DNA from: a virus
Direction: 5' to 3' (one strand)
DNA: 21,068 bases
IMG/VR virus record: IMGVR_UViG_3300030329_003494
Coordinates: 1-21,068 of that record
Position 1 is the stretch's first letter; every line of letters starts with the position of its first letter. Below the pieces are notes generated by a model, which saw only the letters and a program-made list of their open reading frames with translations, searched no databases and had not been told where the DNA came from. This document shows positions 1-4,534 of the stretch, piece after piece. Position numbers and translations under genes: made by a program.

Positions 1-169
1 TTTGCAGACCAATTGCTTCCATGATTTTTAGACCCTCTTATTTATATTTATCTTAGTATGAATATGTATATGATAATATGGAAATAGGGGGTTACTCGCC
101 TGTTTTCATTGAGAAACCCCGTTCCATTTTTTGCCCATATTTCCATTTTTTGGGTTCTGCTTCCCTTTT
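1..169. other. AT-rich non-coding left edge, downstream of the integrase
   Basis: No convincing gene was found here. Positions 30-82 are very AT-rich, with several ATATG-type words; one resembles a -10 box (TATGATAAT near 69-77), but no matching -35 is clear in either direction. Positions 84-89 (GGGGTT) and 114-119 (AACCCC) can pair across a long loop, but no T-run follows on the minus strand, so I do not call it a terminator of the integrase message. Position next to the integrase makes this a plausible place for the phage attachment site; no core site can be identified from one end alone. Confidence 0.5.
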
Positions 170-173
170 TCAG
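122..173. repeat. Three-copy T-rich direct repeat next to int
   Basis: TTCCATTTTTTG occurs exactly at 122-133 and again at 141-152. A looser third copy, TTCCCTTTTTCAG, lies at 161-173 and runs into the integrase stop codon. Copies start 19 and 20 nt apart, close to two helical turns, so they present the same DNA face. This suits binding sites for a DNA-bending or recombination accessory protein near an attachment site, but that role is inferred. The integrase shows no obvious separate arm-binding domain, which weakens the arm-site reading. Confidence 0.5.
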
Positions 174-1189
174 GTTCCGGTGTCTAATTCGAGGTCCAAG
201 TCATCGAAGCAGGACATAACTTCCTCGGTCTTGATGCCGGTAGACTCGATGTAGTCAACGATTGTCTGGATGGATTTGTGTTTGGTCACGGACTGAATGT
301 ATTCGGCTGTCCTGCCCTCAACGGCCAACGCTGTGATGACTCCACGTCTGAACGAGTGAGTGCCGTAACCCTTGGGGTCGTAGCCAGCCAGTTCGAGGTA
401 GGAACGGGTAAGAGACTGAAGGGCACGCTCTGTGAGTCGTCGGCCAAGGTTGCGGTTGTAAGTGTTCACAGCATGAAAGACTGGAACGCCTGCCGTGTTG
501 CCGTTGATGTGTGAAGCATCGAGCCAACGCCGGAGGGCCTTGGCAGGGTTGCCTAGGTTCTTGGTTGTGATCATCTTCTTCATGGCTGTGTTCTGTTGAG
601 CCTTCGATTTGGGCCAGGTCAAATGATAGCCGTAGAACTTGTTGTCTCTGACGATTGGCTCAACGTTGTCTCGGGTGAGTCCTGTCATTTCTGACACCCT
701 CGCGCCCGTGGACCATTGGACGGTCAGAATCGCCTCGTTCCTGATCGTGTAAAGGCTGTCTGGGCCGTGGTGGTTTCGTCCGGCTCTGATGAGTGCGGCG
801 AGGTCCTGCGGGAGGATTGGTTTCATTTTACGCTTTTTGTAGCCGTTTGACGCTGCCTCTCTGGCTGCTCCGTCGATGGCCTTTTTTACTTCTGGGTGGT
901 CGGTGGGCGGTAGACGGTCAGGGTGCAGGGCCTTGAGTCGTTTTTTGATGCCTGCAAGTCTCGCCCTGATCGTGGTCGGGGCGTAGCCCAGCTTGTTGCC
1001 GTTTGGTGCTTCGTCTTGCATCCAGCAAACGAATTCCAACACGTCGTCAGATGTTGGGTTTTCTGCGTCAATCCCCTCGACCACGCAGAATTGAACCCAA
1101 ATTTTCCAGGCTACGTCGTAAGAGTCCGTCGTGTTTTTCGCACACGACTTCCCCTTTAGCGCCTTGATGCGCTCGGAACGCTTACCCAT
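170..1189 (-). CDS. int: Tyrosine recombinase / phage integrase
   Basis: A 339-aa site-specific recombinase of the tyrosine family, which joins phage and host chromosomes by cutting and religating one strand at a time through a phosphotyrosine link. The N-terminal half (about residues 15-110) looks like the helical core-binding SAM-like domain. The catalytic domain follows, with Arg164 (TGARVSE), His278 and Arg281 (HSFRR), His304 (KHKS) and the nucleophile Tyr313 (DYIES), all in usual order and spacing. I see no distinct N-terminal arm-binding domain, so it may be a simple core-type integrase. The start is the ATG at 1189, with GGGAG about 9 nt upstream. It is last in a leftward series of small genes, 87 nt after its neighbour. 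All catalytic residues are present, so it should be active; it marks the element as temperate or a prophage. Confidence 0.95.
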   Translation of the reverse strand: MGKRSERIKALKGKSCAKNTTDSYDVAWKIWVQFCVVEGIDAENPTSDDVLEFVCWMQDEAPNGNKLGYAPTTIRARLAGIKKRLKALHPDRLPPTDHPEVKKAIDGAAREAASNGYKKRKMKPILPQDLAALIRAGRNHHGPDSLYTIRNEAILTVQWSTGARVSEMTGLTRDNVEPIVRDNKFYGYHLTWPKSKAQQNTAMKKMITTKNLGNPAKALRRWLDASHINGNTAGVPVFHAVNTYNRNLGRRLTERALQSLTRSYLELAGYDPKGYGTHSFRRGVITALAVEGRTAEYIQSVTKHKSIQTIVDYIESTGIKTEEVMSCFDDLDLELDTGT

Positions 1190-1223
1190 TTTTAGTACTC
1201 CCAGTTACGGTGTTGTTGTTCTA

Positions 1224-1255
1224 GGTGCCCCGTAGATTGCCGTCCTTGGTGCCCC
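1224..1255. repeat. Paired GGTGCCCC direct repeat upstream of int
   Basis: GGTGCCCC occurs at 1224-1231 and again at 1248-1255, 24 nt apart, inside the 87-nt gap just upstream of the integrase start. Both copies are preceded by CT plus one base. The place and phasing suggest a protein-binding pair controlling int or acting in excision, but two copies of an 8-mer are weak evidence. Confidence 0.35.
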
Positions 1256-1276
1256 TGTTTCCCGTTTATTGTATCC

Positions 1277-1768
1277 CTATTTTTTTCGGTCGTCGATTAC
1301 GATTTGGCCCAATTCTTTGACTCTTCGAATGACGAAATTTTCCCATTCCTCGGTTGTCATGGACGTGCTCCGTGCGTGGACGTTCTTCACGCTCCGCTCG
1401 GAAAGCACCTCGGGTGGCATTCCCGAGAGGCCCTCGGCGAGGTTTTGCCTTGTTCTCTGAACGCTCTCTTCCATCGTGCAGCCTTCCCGGTAGTGTTTTT
1501 GGACATCGCGATGAATTTCATGGTCACGGTAGGCCCGCTTGGGCTGGCCAGGATTGTTCGCGAGGAACTGCTGGCCGTCTTTAACTGCGTTTAGCCGTTC
1601 GAGAACGTAGAGGAGTGCCAAAGGGTTCTCCGCAGCGAGGAGGAATGAAACGGGCACTTTAAGCTCAACCGTCTGCTCAATCCATTGTTTAATCAAGCGC
1701 GTGGACGCCTCCGCTTGCTCGGTACCGTTGCCGTAAGTCGCTGTTAAGTAGTCTTTTCTACCTTGCAT
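1277..1768 (-). CDS. Unknown 163-aa protein beside the integrase
   Basis: I do not recognise the family. The frame stays open further upstream to a TTG at 1843, but the ATG at 1768 is preferred: GGAAAG lies about 12 nt upstream, in a leader resembling those of neighbouring genes. The protein is mainly helical by composition: an N-terminal segment with LIKQWIEQ, a hydrophobic middle (VPVSFLLAAENPLALLYVLE, about residues 39-58) and a charged C-terminal half. Around residues 120-131 the stretch PPEVLSERSVKN loosely resembles the recognition part of a helix-turn-helix, so a small DNA-binding regulator or recombination directionality factor is possible given the position directly upstream of int. 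This is a guess; no diagnostic motif is present. No signal peptide is seen. Confidence 0.7.
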   Translation of the reverse strand: MQGRKDYLTATYGNGTEQAEASTRLIKQWIEQTVELKVPVSFLLAAENPLALLYVLERLNAVKDGQQFLANNPGQPKRAYRDHEIHRDVQKHYREGCTMEESVQRTRQNLAEGLSGMPPEVLSERSVKNVHARSTSMTTEEWENFVIRRVKELGQIVIDDRKK

Positions 1769-1915
1769 TGTGCTGTTGCTCTTTCCCCACCAAGACAGGT
1801 TGCCGCCTTGCGTTGGTGGTCTACATACTGCTTTCTCGTACAAAAACTAGACCCTATATTTCGGGAAATAAATGGGGGTTACCGATCAGGTATCGCCCGA
1901 CATTCAACCAGGCGG
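1769..1915. other. 147-nt gap between small leftward genes
   Basis: No gene is seen. At 1832-1840 lies TTTCTCGTA, one base off the TTTCTCGTT word repeated in the main control region, about 65 nt upstream of the ATG at 1768. Near 1852-1880 the DNA is AT-rich and could hold a leftward promoter, but no good -35/-10 pair was found. Confidence 0.4.
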
Positions 1916-2098
1916 TCAGCTTTGGGGTTCCTCCAAACCTAGCTTTTCCTGCACTTTCAGCTTGATAGACTCAACCTGCTCGGCGCTCATGTTCGTGGCT
2001 ATATGCTCGGCCATTGCTGAAGCCTCTTTGGCTTTTGGGTCGTTTGGGGCTGTTATTGCCAGCGTTAACGCTAGCTCTAGGGCTTTTTCTTGGTTCAT
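1916..2098 (-). CDS. Small 60-aa helical phage protein, unknown function
   Basis: The frame is open to a TTG at 2164, but the ATG at 2098 is chosen because AGAGGAG lies about 10 nt upstream. The 60-aa product (starting MNQEKALELA) is predicted almost all helix, with an Ala/Leu-rich first half (LALTLAITAP) and an acidic-to-basic second half (MSAEQVESIKLKVQEK). It resembles in style a widespread class of very small phage proteins of pattern ALxLAxxAPxD…AxxxAExxAxxMS, whose role is unknown to me. No membrane segment or cysteine motif. The word TTTCTCGTT lies 21-29 nt upstream of the start, overlapping the leader, so a regulator may bind there. It belongs to the leftward early series. Confidence 0.6.
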   Translation of the reverse strand: MNQEKALELALTLAITAPNDPKAKEASAMAEHIATNMSAEQVESIKLKVQEKLGLEEPQS

Positions 2099-2118
2099 TG
2101 TGTGGGCTCTCCTCTGTG

Positions 2119-2127
2119 TTTCTCGTT
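2119..2127. promoter_or_regulatory. TTTCTCGTT copy near a small gene start
   Basis: An exact copy of the 9-mer TTTCTCGTT that also occurs at 3138-3146 and, as an inverted pair, at 3350-3378. It lies just upstream of the ATG at 2098. It could be an operator half-site for a phage regulator; single half-site, so support is modest. Confidence 0.35.
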
Positions 2128-2170
2128 CTGACGGTGTTCTGACCTCATCAGGCGCGTAAGTCAACGCACG

Positions 2171-2185
2171 ACGCCCGGTGGGCGT
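2171..2185. terminator. GC-rich hairpin between small genes
   Basis: ACGCCC (2171-2176) and GGGCGT (2180-2185) form a perfect 6-bp stem with a 3-nt loop, 8 nt past the stop codon of the leftward gene ending at 2193. On the plus strand it is followed by a T-rich run (TTTCGGTCTT), like an intrinsic terminator facing right. On the minus strand, the direction of the genes here, no T-run follows. It may therefore weaken leftward readthrough, stabilise an mRNA 3' end or stop antisense transcripts. Confidence 0.4.
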
Positions 2186-2192
2186 TTCGGTC

Positions 2193-2468
2193 TTATTTGA
2201 GCTGTTTGTCTGAGTCCCACTCGGCCATGATGATCACTTGGGTTTCATCGCAAGCACCCAAAACATTCCAACCTTCCCTGATGAGGTGCGCCAATGCATT
2301 TTGTTGGGCGCTGTTAAATTCATAGGAATAAAGAATGACAATAGACTTACGCATGCGTTTATCAGTCAATCTGATTCTGGATTGTAAAGTGTTCGTTGCT
2401 GGGAGGTATTTGTAAGTAATGCAGCGCAAGTTTTTTACTCTGTCAATCTGCTTCTTTATGTCTGTCAT
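2193..2468 (-). CDS. Unknown 91-aa protein
   Basis: I do not recognise this protein. The start ATG at 2468 is well supported: the leader AAAGGACAGCAAC directly precedes it, and the identical 16 nt including the ATG precedes another gene at 2937. The product (MTDIKKQIDR…) has a basic N-terminal helix, then a likely beta segment (KSIVILYSYEFN, residues 41-52) and a helix-strand end (NALAHLIREGW, then TQVIIMAEWDSD). This alternation suggests a small alpha/beta fold resembling short phage proteins that estimate or bind something, but no motif fixes a role. It has two cysteines (C16, C73). It lies in the leftward early series, 30 nt downstream of the gene ending at 2499. Confidence 0.7.
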   Translation of the reverse strand: MTDIKKQIDRVKNLRCITYKYLPATNTLQSRIRLTDKRMRKSIVILYSYEFNSAQQNALAHLIREGWNVLGACDETQVIIMAEWDSDKQLK

Positions 2469-2481
2469 GTTGCTGTCCTTT
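2466..2481 (-). repeat. Duplicated 16-nt gene leader, copy 1
   Basis: On the minus strand this reads AAAGGACAGCAACATG, containing the ribosome-binding AAGGA, a 7-nt spacer and the start codon of the 91-aa gene. The same 16 nt occur at 2935-2950 before a different gene. The flanks differ, so only the leader is shared. Confidence 0.8.
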
Positions 2482-2498
2482 CCACTTTGCCGAGTGGG

Positions 2499-2681
2499 TT
2501 AGTTGGCCTTTGGCCAGTTTTCTTCTGTCTTCCAGCATCCGTCGCATTTTGGCGGGGTGATGGTGCAGAGGTATTCTTCGGGTCTGCCTTTGATGAGTCG
2601 GCAATTTGGGCCATCGGTCCCAAAGCCAATGCAATCACCGCAGAAAACGTATCCTAGCTGGTCTATCTTAAAGTGCTTCAT
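2499..2681 (-). CDS. Small six-cysteine protein, probably metal-binding
   Basis: A 60-aa product (MKHFKIDQLG…) with six cysteines: Cys14-x2-Cys17, Cys27, Cys39 and Cys46-x2-Cys49. Two CxxC knuckles plus two more cysteines suggest a small zinc-binding or iron-sulfur-type fold. I chose the ATG at 2681, preceded by AGGAACAAC, over the ATG at 2693, which is only 1 nt past the upstream stop codon; both are possible, since the downstream start sits in a leader resembling AAAGGACAGCAAC. Such small zinc-ribbon proteins in early phage operons often bind host enzymes or nucleic acid, but nothing here shows the partner. It is tightly packed with the gene ending at 2695. Confidence 0.7.
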   Translation of the reverse strand: MKHFKIDQLGYVFCGDCIGFGTDGPNCRLIKGRPEEYLCTITPPKCDGCWKTEENWPKAN

Positions 2682-2694
2682 GTTGTTCCTCATC

Positions 2695-2937
2695 TTACCA
2701 GCCTCCGCTCAGTAGACGGTCAATGCGTGCCGAGTCGCTGTCGAAACTAATGGCATGAACGCGAGTGCTGTAGGTGTTTAGCAAGTCGAAGTCTTCACCG
2801 GCTCTGGACATGTGCGCCATCTTTCGAAAATCGCCTTCTAGTCCGTCTTGATTCTTTACAAGTGAATCGATGGCCTGGTGTAGCGACTTCCATTTGTATT
2901 GTAGGTCAAATGCTTCGTGAGGGATTGCGTTTGGCAT
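2695..2937 (-). CDS. Unknown 80-aa protein, first gene of the leftward series
   Basis: Not recognised. There is an ATG at 2985, but the ATG at 2937 is preferred because the exact leader AAAGGACAGCAAC seen before the 91-aa gene also precedes it. The 80-aa product (MPNAIPHEAF…) looks helical: a segment with WKSLHQAIDSLVKN (residues 16-29), then an acidic and Ser-rich C-terminus with SFDSDSARIDRLLSGGW at the very end. No cysteine or membrane segment is seen. As the gene nearest the divergent control region it should be transcribed first from the leftward promoter, a position often held by early or lysogeny-control proteins. Confidence 0.65.
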   Translation of the reverse strand: MPNAIPHEAFDLQYKWKSLHQAIDSLVKNQDGLEGDFRKMAHMSRAGEDFDLLNTYSTRVHAISFDSDSARIDRLLSGGW

Positions 2938-2950
2938 GTTGCTGTCCTTT
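2935..2950 (-). repeat. Duplicated 16-nt gene leader, copy 2
   Basis: Identical on the minus strand to copy 1: AAAGGACAGCAACATG. It gives the ribosome-binding site and start codon of the 80-aa gene, and decides its start against the upstream ATG at 2985. A looser relative, AGGAACAACATG, precedes the six-cysteine gene at 2681. Confidence 0.8.
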
Positions 2951-2985
2951 GTTGTTGGGGCTGTGTCAGGGTAGAGAAATGGCAT

Positions 2986-3043
2986 CCAAGATATGCTGCG
3001 CGAAACATGTATCTTGGAAACACATAGGCGCGGTGTATCTTGG
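2986..3043. promoter_or_regulatory. TATCTTGG operator-like cluster
   Basis: CCAAGATA at 2986-2993 pairs with TATCTTGG at 3010-3017 across 16 nt, and a further direct copy lies at 3036-3043. The two direct copies are identical over ten bases (TGTATCTTGG at 3008-3017 and 3034-3043), 26 nt apart. The cluster lies 49-106 nt upstream of the first leftward gene, where a repressor or activator of that unit would bind. The binding protein is not identified. Confidence 0.5.
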
Positions 3044-3091
3044 TGTCTTGCCGATTCTCATTCTGAAACAGTCCCAATGGTTGTTGTTCTG

Positions 3092-3123
3092 GTCGGTTGC
3101 CGCCGACATAACTTCTGTTATGT
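3092..3123. promoter_or_regulatory. Two abutting palindromes, one an 18-bp operator-like dyad
   Basis: ACATAAC (3106-3112) and GTTATGT (3117-3123) form a perfect 7-bp dyad with a 4-nt centre, 18 bp in total, the size of operators bound by small dimeric helix-turn-helix repressors. It abuts GTCGG (3092-3096) and CCGAC (3103-3107), another perfect 5-bp dyad sharing two bases. As RNA the two would be competing hairpins; as DNA they could be adjacent protein sites. No other full copy was found. Confidence 0.5.
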
Positions 3124-3137
3124 GAACCATCGTAAGC

Positions 3138-3146
3138 TTTCTCGTT
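3138..3146. promoter_or_regulatory. TTTCTCGTT copy in the control region
   Basis: An exact single copy of the 9-mer which forms the inverted pair at 3350-3378 and also occurs at 2119-2127. It lies 15 nt from the 18-bp palindrome. Confidence 0.4.
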
Positions 3147-3196
3147 CCGATACACAAGATAAAAAGACAAATTCCCCCTCTTTGATGTACGTGAGA

Positions 3197-3289
3197 GGCT
3201 CCCAGAGCCAATCTGAGGCGTTTCTCAGGGTGAGACGTGCCCAAGGCAGGCCAAAAGGCTGACGGGGCTCAGAAAAGCTCTCAGAGCTT
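3197..3289. repeat. Three tight mini-hairpins in series
   Basis: Three short perfect stems with 3-nt loops follow one another: GGCTC/GAGCC at 3197-3209, TCTCA/TGAGA at 3223-3235 and AAGCTC/GAGCTT at 3275-3289. None is followed by a T-run on either strand, so they are not simple terminators. They could fold in a leader RNA or be protein sites. Confidence 0.4.
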
Positions 3290-3349
3290 CGAGGGGGGTA
3301 CCTCCGCAGGCCGGTTTCCCCTAAAAAACATTAATACCCACTCCAAAAC

Positions 3350-3378
3350 TTTCTCGTTATTGTTTCCCAAACGAGAAA
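3350..3378. promoter_or_regulatory. TTTCTCGTT / AACGAGAAA inverted repeat, candidate operator
   Basis: A perfect 9-bp inverted repeat: TTTCTCGTT at 3350-3358 and AACGAGAAA at 3370-3378, 11 nt apart, so half-site centres are 20 bp apart, about two helical turns. Extra single copies of the same word lie at 3138 and 2119, and a one-mismatch copy at 1832. It ends 75 nt before the first late gene. A dimeric regulator site for the late operon is the best reading. Confidence 0.55.
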
Positions 3379-3409
3379 CGCTGTCTTGGATCTCAAAATT
3401 GGACTCAGC

Positions 3410-3432
3410 AACAATGCACACAGGCCATTGTT
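3410..3432 (+). promoter_or_regulatory. AACAATG / CATTGTT inverted repeat in the late-operon leader
   Basis: A perfect 7-bp inverted repeat with a 9-nt spacer, ending 21 nt before the first late start codon and just ahead of its ribosome-binding site. It could be an operator or, if transcribed, a hairpin controlling translation of the first late gene. Confidence 0.45.
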
Positions 3433-3453
3433 ATGGGTGCGGGCAGGTAAGAC

Positions 3454-3957
3454 ATGTTTCCCCACAGGATCCTGCCCGTGCCCTCGACCAGAAAGACCAA
3501 CGTGAGCAAGAAGACCAAGCTAAACGTCAAATATGACTTCCGTACGGCCCAGGACCGCCAATCAAAAACTGAACGCTCTTTGGAGGCTGACGAACTTCTC
3601 GCCTCCGACGCCCTGGACGTAGAGATCAACAAAGACCTCCCCAGCAAGGTAGATGTTCACGTCTACCCATCCATCCACAGCATGATGCACAACGCTTACG
3701 CCACCATCGACTCAGAGTTCCGCCAACTCTCTCGAATCAGTCAGGGCTCAGGCTTGGACCATTACCAATCGAAGCACTTCACCAACATGGTGAACTCCTA
3801 CGCCAAACTGATGCAGCTAGAACTCGACATTCGCCAATCCTCCGACCTCGAAGCCCAATCGGACGAACAAATCCAACGCTTGGCAGAACAGGCTTACAAA
3901 AAACTCACCGGCAAGAAGATGCCGACTGTAAACAAGAAGAACAAAAACGATGGATGA
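3454..3957 (+). CDS. Putative terminase small subunit
   Basis: A 167-aa, mostly helical protein, first in the late operon. It has a basic N-terminal tail (STRKTNVSKKTK), a central helical region (about 72-130, including YQSKHFTNMVNSYAKLMQLE) and a closing helix with SDEQIQRLAEQAYKKL (136-151), then a Lys/Asn-rich end. A helical oligomer core followed by an SDEEL-type helix is common in small terminases, which select phage DNA and hand it to the large subunit. The position shortly before terL agrees. No clear helix-turn-helix is visible, so the call is tentative. The ATG at 3454 has AGG 6 nt upstream; a GTG at 3502 is an alternative. It overlaps the next gene by 8 nt. Confidence 0.6.
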   Translation: MFPHRILPVPSTRKTNVSKKTKLNVKYDFRTAQDRQSKTERSLEADELLASDALDVEINKDLPSKVDVHVYPSIHSMMHNAYATIDSEFRQLSRISQGSGLDHYQSKHFTNMVNSYAKLMQLELDIRQSSDLEAQSDEQIQRLAEQAYKKLTGKKMPTVNKKNKNDG

Positions 3958-4534
3958 TCTACGCTCACATATTCACCGCACAACGAAGTGCCACAAGTAC
4001 ACGCGAAACGACCCAATCAAGAAAGGCACACCAGAGGCCACCTACGACCCCAAACGCTTGGACAAGCTGCCTGTACGCATACGCCCGAGTGAACGCCAGG
4101 ATGGCCAGCTGATTTATCAGTCATGGCTAAAGAGCTACCAATCCAAAAACCTGGACCAGCCGAAAAAGACCTTCTACCAGTTGCACAAGGACGTGGTGAA
4201 ACGGCTGCTCCAAGGAGCAATCACGCTAGTTGCCTGTGACCAGAACCAAAGTTCCGAGGTCTACGCGTGGCTCTGCGCTCAACGAACCGACCGCTTCTTG
4301 ATAGTCCATTACGCATACACAAAAGCGTCGTTTAGGCGCTTTGGTCTTCAGAAGGCCCTTCTTGGAGGGTTTCAATACGCGAAAGGTGAACCCGTGCTGA
4401 TCTCACACAACGGACCAGTTGTTAGTGACTTAAAGCGCGCAGATCACACGCTGATGTACGTACCGCACTTGCAGCACGAGGGTGGGGTCAAACGAGTAGA
4501 GGAAATCTATGGAAATAATCGCAATGCAACTTAA
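3950..4534 (+). CDS. GNAT-fold (acetyltransferase-like) protein of the packaging module
   Basis: A 194-aa protein. The first 40 residues are basic and probably extended. The rest fits the GNAT N-acyltransferase fold: PVRIRPSERQD begins a first strand (41-51), LVACDQNQSSEVYAWLCAQ looks like strands 2-3 (93-111), FLIVHYAYTK is strand 4 (116-125) and the following SFRRFGLQKALL (127-138) resembles the acetyl-CoA-binding motif A, R-x-x-G-x-[QG/A]. The usual glycine spacing is imperfect, so cofactor binding is uncertain. Some phages carry such proteins near the terminase; its substrate is unknown, and it may be purely structural. It overlaps the preceding gene by 8 nt and the next by 26 nt, so it is translated in step with the packaging genes. 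Confidence 0.65.
   Translation: MDDLRSHIHRTTKCHKYTRNDPIKKGTPEATYDPKRLDKLPVRIRPSERQDGQLIYQSWLKSYQSKNLDQPKKTFYQLHKDVVKRLLQGAITLVACDQNQSSEVYAWLCAQRTDRFLIVHYAYTKASFRRFGLQKALLGGFQYAKGEPVLISHNGPVVSDLKRADHTLMYVPHLQHEGGVKRVEEIYGNNRNAT

Larger units (their letters stand above)
2938..3453. other. Divergent non-coding control region packed with dyads
   Basis: A 516-nt stretch between the leftward small genes and the rightward late operon. Short open frames here overlap in several frames and lack good start sites, so I regard it as non-coding. It holds at least seven short perfect inverted repeats, listed separately, and two repeated words (TATCTTGG, TTTCTCGTT). No sigma-70 pair of good quality was found in either direction. 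The most likely content is promoters and operators for both transcription units; an origin, packaging site or small structured RNA are alternatives. Confidence 0.75.

Noticed and set aside
84-119. GGGGTT … AACCCC as an integrase terminator
   Set aside because: The loop is long and no T-run follows on the minus strand.
213-223. GACATAACTTC in the integrase gene matching the left half of the 3106-3123 palindrome
   Set aside because: Only one arm matches and it lies in coding sequence; some such 11-mer matches are expected by chance.
1769-1843. TTG-start extension of the 163-aa gene
   Set aside because: The TTG has no ribosome site, and the ATG at 1768 has a leader like those of its neighbours.
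2862-3262. Overlapping short plus- and minus-strand frames in the divergent region (87-104 aa)
   Set aside because: Four frames overlap one another, none has a convincing start site, and the products lack domain-like composition. The region reads better as control DNA.
3301-3453. Sigma-70 promoter for the late operon
   Set aside because: Several -35-like TTGGA words exist, but none has a -10 box at proper spacing; late phage promoters may use another factor.
3237-3536. 99-aa plus-strand frame reaching into the first late gene
   Set aside because: It overlaps the better-supported 167-aa gene in another frame and runs through the dyad cluster; no ribosome site.
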